Of a stretch of 8,296 nt of DNA, positions 1 through 7,000 are shown one piece after another. The stretch's first letter is position 1, and the number at the start of each line of letters is the position of its first letter. The notes beneath the pieces are model-generated. The model did no database searches. It worked only from the letters and a program-made list of their open reading frames with translations, and was not told where the DNA came from. This DNA is from Thermoplasmata archaeon. Its GTDB lineage: Archaea > Thermoplasmatota > Thermoplasmata > Lutacidiplasmatales > UBA184. The stretch is taken from positions 1 to 8,296 of the forward strand of contig JAJYUO010000050.1 in the NCBI GenBank assembly GCA_021792485.1. The letters run 5' to 3'. Both the position numbers and the translations under genes were made by a program.

Positions 1-1
1 C

Positions 2-232
2 CGCCTGGTCGAGCTGTTGAACTTCGGCGGGGGGATCCCGATCTTCCCGTCAATCAGCGACGCGCCGACCTTGAGCGCGATGAACCACTTTCGCCTGGCC
101 ATCGGGGCGCGGGGCGTGCGCGCCGACCGGACGTGGACGCTCCTGGACGCCACCCTCGAACAGCCGGCGATTCCGCGGTATGAGGGCAAGACCTCGATGT
201 ACTCCTTGATCGAACACGCCTTCGCCGTGTAG
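2..232 (+). CDS. 3' end of unrecognised gene (partial)
   Basis: This open frame enters from the left edge and ends at TAG 230-232, leaving 76 visible residues. I do not recognise the family. The visible part has a Gly-rich turn followed by Ile/Pro/Phe (GGGIPIFP, about residues 9-16 of the fragment), alternating hydrophobic and polar residues typical of a folded domain, and the C-terminal stretch SMYSLIEHAFAV, which looks like a final amphipathic helix. There is no membrane segment, cysteine pair or obvious catalytic motif. The frame is strongly G/C-biased at third positions like the genes beside it. The next gene starts 36 nt downstream on the same strand with its own ribosome binding site, so the two are probably co-transcribed and the product may act with the GTPase-like protein. 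A TTG at 17 is in frame but is unlikely to be the true start, because the frame is open upstream to the edge. Confidence 0.7.
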   Translation, partial: RLVELLNFGGGIPIFPSISDAPTLSAMNHFRLAIGARGVRADRTWTLLDATLEQPAIPRYEGKTSMYSLIEHAFAV

Positions 233-257
233 GGCGGGAGACTCTCGTAGCCGCCCC

Positions 258-261
258 GGAG
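258..261 (+). promoter_or_regulatory. Shine-Dalgarno site of the GTPase-like gene
   Basis: GGAG lies 7 nt before the GTG at 269, a normal spacing. A second purine run (GGAAGG, 263-268) directly abuts the start. No other GTG or ATG nearby has a comparable site, so this decides the start at 269. Confidence 0.6.
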
Positions 262-268
262 CGGAAGG

Positions 269-1198
269 GTGACCTCAGCGATCATCGTGGGAAGCCGAGG
301 GGCGGGACTGACCACGTTCGTGGGGCTGCTGTACACGGCCCAGGTGCGACTCGCCACGGAGGAGGACGGTGACGTCTCCTTCCGCTTCCACGCTCCGCGG
401 GAAACGCTCCGCCACCTAGAGGCGATCTACGGGGAGCTCGGCGCCGGTCGGTTTCCCACGCGGGATGTCGACTTCGAGGAACACGTGCTCTCTTTCGTCC
501 TGAGCTCCCCTCGCCGACGAACCGTTCCATGGCCGCGGGGCGGGGGTTCCTCCCTGTCCTCGATCCGCGTCGGGGGGGTCACGACCGAAGAGCTCGCCGA
601 GCTTCGAGCGCACGAGTCGGTCGTGGGCGAGTCGACCCGGCTCCTCTACCACAGCCCGGTCGTGATCCTGCTGGTGGACGCGAGCCGCCTGCGTTGTGAG
701 GCGGACGGACCGGCCGGTCCGTTCTTCTCGGAGAACGACGCCCAGCTCGCCGCGACGTTGGAGGTCCTCGGTCGATACCTCTCCACGGAACCGAAGCGCA
801 AGGCGCGCACGATGCACCCGCTGTTCGTCCTCACGAAGCTCGATCGATGCCCCGCCGCGGCGCAAGCCCGCCTGCACCTCCCGGCCGGTCCCGTCGCGGG
901 CTGGTCGGAGAACGACCGGCAGCGGGTCGGACAGAACGCCTTCGAGAGCTATCTCCCGGCGACCGGGCGTTGGCTGAGCCAGACCGCGGGCGGTCGGGGT
1001 TCGATATCGATCGCTCTCCCTCGCTGGTACTTCAGCTCGTTGCGGATCGAGTCCGGCGAAGGGGGTCCCCGGATCGCGCGCCGTTCGCGCTTCCCCATCG
1101 GGAGCTGGGAGCCCGAGTATCCGTACGAGGAGTACCGGGCCCTGATCGAGCACTTGGGGGAGCTCTCCCAACGGCTACCGGACGTCGGGGAGAACTAA
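269..1198 (+). CDS. P-loop GTPase-like protein with degenerate G1 and G3 motifs
   Basis: This 309-residue soluble protein has the order of a TRAFAC-type GTPase domain. A first beta strand leads into GSRGAGLTT (residues 8-16), a G1/Walker A loop in which the expected Lys is Leu14. The segment ELGAGRFPT (56-64) resembles the 'L..G.wP.pT' region of DO-GTPase-type (double-GTPase-associated) proteins. Where a G3 DxxG is expected, IRVGGV (99-104) lacks the Asp. A hydrophobic strand then ends in LLVDASRL (about 134-141), and TKLD (189-192) is an intact G4 guanine-specificity motif at the end of a strand. The rest (195-309) is mixed alpha/beta without known motifs. The protein probably binds GTP or GDP weakly, or works as a non-hydrolysing switch or scaffold; this is inference. 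It follows an unrecognised gene by 36 nt (likely operon) and converges with the 670-residue gene on the other strand. The GTPase fold is fairly safe; the subfamily is uncertain. Confidence 0.8.
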   Translation: MTSAIIVGSRGAGLTTFVGLLYTAQVRLATEEDGDVSFRFHAPRETLRHLEAIYGELGAGRFPTRDVDFEEHVLSFVLSSPRRRTVPWPRGGGSSLSSIRVGGVTTEELAELRAHESVVGESTRLLYHSPVVILLVDASRLRCEADGPAGPFFSENDAQLAATLEVLGRYLSTEPKRKARTMHPLFVLTKLDRCPAAAQARLHLPAGPVAGWSENDRQRVGQNAFESYLPATGRWLSQTAGGRGSISIALPRWYFSSLRIESGEGGPRIARRSRFPIGSWEPEYPYEEYRALIEHLGELSQRLPDVGEN

Positions 1199-1207
1199 CG
1201 TCCCGGT

Positions 1208-3220
1208 TCAGGGCGCCCGCTTCGACCGGAAACGGAACCCCTCCGCGTGGGAGCCGTCTCGGGTGATCGTCCAGCCGCGCACGGTCCATGCTCCTTCGCG
1301 GTCCTTCGTCGCGTGACGGGTCCGGGCGAGCTCCTCGAGTTCGGCCTCGAGGTACTCATGGTCGGTCGAGACCTCCGGCGCGAGGGAGCCGGCCGCGAGT
1401 AGCGACGCCAGCAGCGGCGGGCCGGCGGGCCGTGACCTCCACCGAACGCCGAGGAACGTTCTTCGGAAGTCGTCGTCGTCCAGCAGGAGATCCATGAGCG
1501 CGGAGTACGCGGCCCGGCTGCGAAACTCACCCGGAGGCTGCGACAGGCGGCCCCGGGATTCCCGGGCCGCCTCCACGACCTCGCGCCATGCAGAAGGAGC
1601 GACCGACTCCGCCTCCCAGATCGAATCGGAGTCGAGCCCGCTCGGCCCTTCCTCTATCGAGGTCGCTTCTCGGGGAGAGGTCGCAGGCGGGCGGGGGGCC
1701 GCCGCCGGCCCCTCGGGAGGTTTCTCCCCTCGGGGCTCGCGCCCCACGGGCCGGGCCGGGGGGAGCGGTCGGGCGGTGGGGCGGCCCGGACCCAGTGTGA
1801 ACGCGAGCGCCGCCCCCCTCGCCCGCGGAACCGGAGGGCGGATCACAACCTCCTCCAAGTCGGGGTAGCGGTTCGGGTGCAGGACCACGAACGGGCCGGT
1901 GTCCGGTACCGAGAAAAGCTGGCCGAGCGCGGCGTTCACGGTCACCACCTGACGGCGCACGGCCAGCTCGCTCAGGGAGATCAACGGGAGCGGAGTGTCG
2001 GGATCGTGGCGGTGGGTCGCCAGGTCGTCGAGGATCGCCTGCGCGACCTCCGCGCGGATCACGTCGGGTCCCGAGCGCTCGATGTTCGCGAGCAGGGCGG
2101 TATCGTCGCCCCGTAGCTTTCGCGCCCACTTCTTTCGGATGGGTCCGCCCTCGACGGCCCGATCGCGGAGGGTCCACAAACGATGGTTCAGCCAAGGGCG
2201 CAGACGGCCTCCGTGGACCCGCGAGTCGGCGAAGAGCCCGGCCCAACGTTCCGTCATTCGGCCCGTCCACTTCGGGTCCTTCGCGCTGTCGGCATACCAG
2301 TAGCGGACCTGCTCCTGAAGGAACGCTCCCGCGCTCGCCGGATCATCGACCTCGCGCTTGACCCGCGCCATCAACTCCTCGGCTTGCCGCGCGGACGCGG
2401 CGAGCACGGCGTGGTCGCCGTGCGCCTCCTCGAGGAGCGTCGGGAGCGGCAGCGCGTTCAGCATCTGGATATCGAACTGTTCCGTCCAATTGGTCGTCAG
2501 GAAGGCGGTGATCGCGGGACGGACGGGTCCCCCGATGGCGCGCGGCGAGCCGGCAGTTCCCACGGCCGAGGGTGGGGGCAGGGACGATCCCGGGGGAGAG
2601 CGCGCCGGTCGACGGGTCCGACGCTTACGCGCCCGGACCGTCTTCGGCGGCCGCACGGCATCCTTTTCGGAAGAAGGTTCGAGGGTGGGGGACGTTTCCG
2701 GCAACGGGAGCGCGGGGATGTCCCCGTGAGCGCTCGGTGTCCACGCGGCCTCGAGGGAGGGAGCGCCCGAGGGTAATTCGGGGACCGGGCGCGCCTTTCG
2801 GGCGGCGCGGACCACCCCCCCGACGATCCCGAGGCTGCGTTTCACTTGGGCGAGTCGGAGGTCGATGCTGGCCAATCGCGTCCTCTCGTCCGGCGGAGGG
2901 AGAACGAACCAGGCGTCGGGCCACAGGTTCGAGTGCGGTAGGCTTGGCCGAGGGAGCGACGCCGGCGCGATTTGGTGCTCTCCCGCCTCGGAGAGTTCGC
3001 GCAGGGAGCGCCCTAGCGCGTCGAGGTCGGAGGCTAAGGAACGGATCTCGGCGGACATCCGCTCCCACTCCGCAACGCGTTGTTCCGGCCGGGCGGTGGC
3101 GACGGGTACGAATCCGGTCCTTTGGACGGGAGGTCGGGCCATTCTGTCCGACTCTCCGCCGCGGGGGTCGTGAGTCTCCGTGGCGGTCGGGTCGGATCTC
3201 TTGGACGCGGGGCCCTTCAC
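1208..3220 (-). CDS. Hypothetical 670-residue basic, proline-rich multi-segment protein
   Basis: I do not recognise this protein. Residues 1-45 are polar and probably disordered. Residues 46-80 form a predicted amphipathic helix or short coiled coil (EWERMSAEIRSLASDLDALG). Residues 98-108 carry a Trp-rich motif (NLWPDAWFVLP), followed by another helix at 113-143. Residues 145-232 are a Pro/Ser linker with a strongly basic patch (KTVRARKRRTRR, 193-204) that could bind nucleic acid or an acidic surface. The longest folded part, 233-463, is mainly helical and rich in Trp and Arg (QEQVRYWYADSAKDPKW, RPWLNHRLWTLRDR), ending in strands (GPFVVLHPNRYPDLEEVVI). Residues 464-527 are a second Pro/Ala/Arg linker. 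Residues 528-670 form a C-terminal domain with an acidic run (LLLDDDDF) and final strands (AWTVRGWTI). There is no signal peptide or membrane helix, so it is cytoplasmic. The GTG start is chosen for the GGAGGTGA upstream; ATG at residue 27 (3142) is the alternative. It converges with the GTPase-like gene at a 9-nt gap, which may imply linked function but not an operon. Confidence 0.82.
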   Translation of the reverse strand: MKGPASKRSDPTATETHDPRGGESDRMARPPVQRTGFVPVATARPEQRVAEWERMSAEIRSLASDLDALGRSLRELSEAGEHQIAPASLPRPSLPHSNLWPDAWFVLPPPDERTRLASIDLRLAQVKRSLGIVGGVVRAARKARPVPELPSGAPSLEAAWTPSAHGDIPALPLPETSPTLEPSSEKDAVRPPKTVRARKRRTRRPARSPPGSSLPPPSAVGTAGSPRAIGGPVRPAITAFLTTNWTEQFDIQMLNALPLPTLLEEAHGDHAVLAASARQAEELMARVKREVDDPASAGAFLQEQVRYWYADSAKDPKWTGRMTERWAGLFADSRVHGGRLRPWLNHRLWTLRDRAVEGGPIRKKWARKLRGDDTALLANIERSGPDVIRAEVAQAILDDLATHRHDPDTPLPLISLSELAVRRQVVTVNAALGQLFSVPDTGPFVVLHPNRYPDLEEVVIRPPVPRARGAALAFTLGPGRPTARPLPPARPVGREPRGEKPPEGPAAAPRPPATSPREATSIEEGPSGLDSDSIWEAESVAPSAWREVVEAARESRGRLSQPPGEFRSRAAYSALMDLLLDDDDFRRTFLGVRWRSRPAGPPLLASLLAAGSLAPEVSTDHEYLEAELEELARTRHATKDREGAWTVRGWTITRDGSHAEGFRFRSKRAP

Positions 3221-3230
3221 CGGCAGGGGC

Positions 3231-3238
3231 TCACCTCC
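3231..3238 (-). promoter_or_regulatory. Strong Shine-Dalgarno (GGAGGTGA) before the GTG at 3220
   Basis: On the minus strand GGAGGTGA, complementary to the usual archaeal 16S 3' end, lies 10 nt before GTG 3220-3218. It is the strongest such site in the window and supports that start over the internal ATG at 3142. Its last three bases are also the stop codon (TGA, 3233-3231) of a 26-codon upstream ORF. Confidence 0.6.
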
Positions 3239-3422
3239 CTCTTCGTTCGCCGGAGCCCGGCACCCGGGAGAGGGGATCCGACCGGAGATAGCCGAGTCTG
3301 TCCTCGTTCATCGACCCCGATCTTGCTCCTGGGGGCGGGTGCCCCTCCAGCCGGGTGTTGACGAGCGAACTCGAGTGCGTTGTGATGCCTCCGGCAGGGG
3401 AGGAGGGGCGGGCGCCATGCTA

Positions 3423-3440
3423 ACACGTATTGCAACGTGT
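3423..3440. repeat. Perfect inverted repeat ACACGT-N6-ACGTGT, candidate operator
   Basis: Two perfect 6-bp arms (3423-3428 and 3435-3440) flank the spacer ATTGCA. The site lies in the most AT-rich part of the intergenic region. Read on the minus strand it sits just downstream of a TATA-like TTATTAT (3450-3444) and would cover the interval between the TATA box and the expected transcription start, a common place for archaeal repressor sites. The protein that would bind it is unknown. Confidence 0.4.
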
Positions 3441-3443
3441 GAT

Positions 3444-3450
3444 AATAACC
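3444..3450 (-). promoter_or_regulatory. TATA-like box, candidate promoter for the 670-residue gene
   Basis: On the minus strand the sequence reads GAAGGTTATTATCAC: a purine stretch (BRE-like) followed by TTATTAT. A start about 25 nt downstream would fall near 3422, giving either a leader of about 200 nt before GTG 3220 or a leaderless short ORF beginning at ATG 3418. The AT-rich island makes this the best minus-strand promoter candidate in the gap, but the match to the consensus is only moderate. Confidence 0.3.
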
Positions 3451-3479
3451 TTCATAGTCGCGAGCACGCCCAGGAGTCA

Positions 3480-3515
3480 ATGCCCCGGGCCGGGCATGTC
3501 GGAGAATCAGCTCCG
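3480..3515. repeat. Two adjacent short inverted repeats
   Basis: ATGCCC-N6-GGGCAT (3480-3485 / 3492-3497) is followed after 2 nt by CGGAG-N6-CTCCG (3500-3504 / 3511-3515). Both have perfect arms and the same 6-nt spacer as the repeat at 3423-3440. They could be protein-binding dyads or consecutive RNA hairpins. Confidence 0.45.
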
Positions 3516-3532
3516 CAAATCGCCCCGTGCTT

Positions 3533-3546
3533 TTGGGTCGACCCAA
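3533..3546. repeat. Perfect 14-bp palindrome TTGGGTCGACCCAA
   Basis: All seven base pairs of the dyad match, with no spacer. A palindrome of this length without a loop suits a dimeric DNA-binding protein better than an RNA hairpin. It lies 465 nt before the surface protein gene and 313 nt before the minus-strand gene. Chance occurrence in GC-rich DNA cannot be excluded. Confidence 0.45.
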
Positions 3547-3608
3547 CGCGCGACCAAGTGTCATGCCTTGCCCACACGGCGTGCGACATGGCCCGAAACG
3601 GTCTGTAT

Positions 3609-3622
3609 GCCTAGTTTTAGGC
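3609..3622. repeat. Short hairpin GCCTA-GTTT-TAGGC
   Basis: A 5-bp stem with a 4-nt T-rich loop. It is the last of the inverted repeats in this part of the gap and could close a structured transcript. No T-run follows it, so it is not a clear terminator. Confidence 0.3.
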
Positions 3623-3983
3623 CGGCTCAGATCGTGTACGTTCCCCCTCAGCAGCCTTGGAAGGGTCGTGTGGGCATGGTCCGATTGCATCCTCTTGCCG
3701 AGTCTCGCGCGCCTTCGCGCCGGCCGACGAGGACCCCAATCCACTCGAAGGTCTAGAAGCCAGTGAGCCTGGGACCTTCAGCTCAGGAGCGGTCGACGCC
3801 CCCCCCATGGAGGAGGGCGGTTCGCTGTCCTTCGGTCGCTCGGGGCGCTGCTCCGCTTTCGTCCGGCTCGATCGCGGTCATCCATCGTATCGTGCAGGGC
3901 TATGGCGGCCCTGGAGGGGCTTATCATGGGCGAGCGACGGCCCAGTCGGGGAGCCCCCTCGCCGTCTCTCGGCCGTAAAGGGG

Positions 3984-3990
3984 TAGTATT
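3984..3990 (+). promoter_or_regulatory. TATA-like box before the surface protein gene
   Basis: TAGTATT preceded by the purine-rich GTAAAGGGG (BRE-like) is centred 24 nt upstream of GTG 4011. That is the distance expected if transcription begins at or next to the start codon, giving a leaderless mRNA. No Shine-Dalgarno sequence precedes 4011, which fits this reading. Confidence 0.4.
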
Positions 3991-4010
3991 CGGACTTCCT
4001 GTCGCAGTCG

Positions 4011-7000
4011 GTGGCATCGCCGAGGGTGCGGTGGCGGTGCGAGGTACGGGGGCTCGTGCAGCACCGGAACATCGGGACGGTTGTGGGCGTAGCCATCGTC
4101 ATGATGCTGCTCGGTTCCGCGCTGGGGCCGCTTCCTCCCGCGACGCCGACCACTCACTCCAAGGGACCAGCTTCGGCGCCCACCCCCTTGCTTCCCCCGC
4201 CCGAGGTTAGTGCCCTCCCGCCTCCGAGGGTGACGCACCTCGGGCCGACGATCCTTCGGCCGGGCGACGCAGGCGCGGTAACCCCCTCCGTCGGCTTGGC
4301 CCATCCCCCGCAGGTCGCGGACACGCTGGTTCTCGCCAACGATAGCTTGATCCCGGGAAACTACCTCGCCCAGAACCCGATCTACCCGATCGCGCTTGCC
4401 TACGACAGCGCGAAGGGCGAGGTCTTCGTTGCGGATTATACTTCGGAGACCGTGAGCGTAATCTCGAGCGTCACGAACACGACCGTCGGTTTGATCCACG
4501 TGGGTAGCAGTCCCAGGGCCGTGGTCTACGACAGCGCGAAGGGAGAGATCTTCGTTGCGAATTTCGGCTCGAGCAGCGTGAGCGTAATCTCGGATGCTTC
4601 CGGGAGCGTGACAGCCACCGTGTCGGTGGGCCCCTACCCCGATGCGCTGGCGTACGACCCAGCGACCGGGGAGATCTTCGTTGCGAGCCTCCTTGATGAT
4701 TACTGCGGGGTAGGTGGTGTCGTGAGCGTGATCTCCGATGCGACGCTCCGCGTCGTCGGGACCATCGGCGTGGGGTACTGTCCCCAGGGCATGACCTTTG
4801 ATTCGTCTACGGGGCAGGTCTTCGTCACGAACTCGGTCTCCTACAACGTGAGCGTGATCTCGGCGGCAACCGATTCCGTGGTAGCCAGCGTGGCGTTCCC
4901 CCCGGGCAGCCTTCCCTACGGCGTGGCCTACGTGGGCGCCGCCGGTAGGGTGTTTGTCGCGGACGAAGGTTCGGCGAACGTCAGCGTGATCTCCGACTCC
5001 ACCGATGACATCGTCGCGACCCTCGGCGTGGGGCAACTTCCGATTGGAGTGGCGTACGACCCGGTGACGGAGGAGGTGTACGTGGCGAACGCCCTCTCGA
5101 ACAACGTCAGCGTGATCTCAGTCGCCAAAGACGCGGTCCTTGCCAACATCGGGGTGGGTCTCGAGCCCTACGACGTGGCCTACGTCGGGAACCGAGGGGA
5201 GCTCTGGGTTGCGAACGCCCTTGCGGGCACGGTGAGCCTAATCGCCGATTCAACCGACGCGGTCACTGGGACGATAACCCTCGGCAGCGAACCGGACCAG
5301 ATGGTGTATGACAGCGGTACCGGGCAGCTGTTCGTGGCGGACTACCTCTCGAACCGGGTCTGGATCGTGTCGGATGCGACCGGCCGTGTCGTCACCACGA
5401 TTGACCTGGGCGAGGGAACGACCTCCGGCATGGCCTACGATAGCCGAACGGGTGAGATCTTCGTGGCGGACTGGCACTTGTGCCTACCCTCGGAATGCCT
5501 TCCGGGCACGGTGAGCGTGATCTCGGATCGGACCGACCAGGTCGTCGCGTCCGTGAAGGTGGGCCTTTATCCGGGAGGGATCGCGTTCGACAGCGAGAAG
5601 GGGGAGGTCTTCGTCGCGAACGAGGGCTCCGGCAATGTAAGCGTGATTTCGGACGCGACGAATCAGGTGGTGGCGAGCATTCCGCTGGGCGGCGAACCCA
5701 CCGGCGTCGCATACGACGGGATGGACGGCGAGGTCTTCGTCACGAACTCGGCCTCGGGGAGTGTGAGCGTGATCTCCGACTCCACCGATCGTGTTGTCGC
5801 CAACCTGACGGTCGGGGGCATCCCCGAGGCGATCGTCTATGACGGCGGGGCGCAGGACGTCTTCGTGGCGAACGACTACTCCGTGCCGGCCTTCGTCGTG
5901 AGCGTGATTTCCACCGTCACCGACCGGCTGGTCGCCACGCCGGTCGTGGGCGGCTACCCCGGTGGGCTGGCGTACGACGGCGAAGCGGGCGAGATCTTCG
6001 TGGCCAACTCCGCTTCGGATAACGTGAGTGTGATCTCCGACCAGACGGACCGGGTGATTGCTACGGTTGCCGTGGCGGCGGATCCGGTGGGCGGCGCGTA
6101 CGCTTCGGAAAGCGACTCCACCTACATCAGCAACCTGGAGCAGGGCACGCTGACGCGGATTTCGCCGGGCGAGGGTTCGCAACCCGCCTATCCGGTCACC
6201 TTCACAGAGAGTGGTTTGCCGGGTGGGACGACCTGGTCGGTCGCCGTGAACGGTACTCCCCAGCGCTCCACCACCTCGACGATCGAGTTTCGGGAACCGA
6301 ACGGAACCTACACCTACTCCATCGGGGCCATCGCCGGGTACTCGGCAACGTATCATGGCCAGGTGACCGTGAACGGAGCGCCCACCTCGGAGGCAATCGC
6401 GTTCACGCGGGTGGCGTATGCGGTGACGTTCACCGAGAGCGGACTTCCCAGCGGGACGAACTGGTCGGTGACGGTGAACGGCACGACGCACTCCTCCCTA
6501 TCCGGCTCGATCGGCTTCATGGAACCGAACGGAACCTACGCCTACTCGATCGCGGACGTCCCGGGCTGGCATCAGAGGAATCTGCCGTATTCGGGGTCGG
6601 TGACGGTGAGCGGCGCCCCGGTGAGCGAACCGATCCTGGTGTTCACCCAAGTAACCAACCCGGTGACGTTTTCGGAGACGGGGTTGCCGTCGGGCACGAG
6701 CTGGTCGGTGACCCTGAACGGAGTGCTGCAGAGTTCCACGACGGACACCCTCACCTTCCCGGAACCGAACGGAAGCTACTCCTACGGCATCGCCGACGTG
6801 CCTGGCTGGCACCAGACGACCCTGCCGTATTCCGGGACGGTGACAGTGGACGGCGCGTCGGTCAGCGAACCGATCCTAGTCTTCACGCAGGTGACCTACC
6901 CCGTGACGTTCCCGGAGACGGGGTTGCCGTCGGGCACGAGCTGGTCGGTGACCCTGAACGGAGTGCTGCAGAGTTCCACGACGGACACCCTCACCTTCCC

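Larger units (their letters stand above)
3221..4010. other. Long divergent intergenic region (790 nt)
   Basis: This region separates the minus-strand 670-residue gene from the plus-strand surface protein gene and must hold the promoters of both. No frame in it has convincing protein character: the open frames are Arg/Pro/Gly-rich and unlike the neighbouring genes. It is less GC-rich than the genes around 3420-3470. It contains a cluster of inverted repeats between 3423 and 3622, described separately, and small GC hairpins at 3332-3345 (GGGGC/GCCCC) and 3707-3720 (GCGCG/CGCGC). No tRNA-like T-loop and no rRNA segment was seen. An unannotated structured RNA in 3420-3625 is possible but unproven. 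Confidence 0.6.

Noticed and set aside
416..1171. Minus-strand open frame of 251 codons
   Set aside because: Wholly inside the GTPase-like gene on the opposite strand. The plus-strand product has P-loop and TKLD motifs; this one has no recognisable feature.
1527..2270. Alternative minus-strand frame of 247 codons inside the 670-residue gene
   Set aside because: Its product is a Pro/Arg/Gly-rich low-complexity sequence, the usual out-of-frame result in GC-rich DNA.
3217..3744. Minus-strand open frame of 175 codons in the intergenic region
   Set aside because: Composition is Arg/Pro/His-rich, there is no ribosome binding site, and it conflicts with the GGAGGTGA and GTG 3220 start of the neighbouring gene.
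3660..3780. Possible tRNA or other known stable RNA in the divergent gap
   Set aside because: No GGTTCGAAxCC T-loop, no acceptor stem pairing and no recognisable RNase P or SRP RNA motif.
3657..3986. Plus-strand open frame of 109 codons before the surface protein gene
   Set aside because: TTG start without a Shine-Dalgarno site, and Ser/Gly/Arg-rich product; more likely promoter-region DNA.
3924..5036. Long minus-strand open frame with repeated NEDLxxRAVV-like peptides
   Set aside because: It is the antisense shadow of the propeller blades. The repetition comes from the plus-strand repeats, and the composition (His/Arg/Asp-rich) is not gene-like.
5484..6491. Minus-strand open frame of 335 codons
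   Set aside because: It lies antisense inside the surface protein gene and its repeated HEDLxxxAV peptides mirror the blade repeats.
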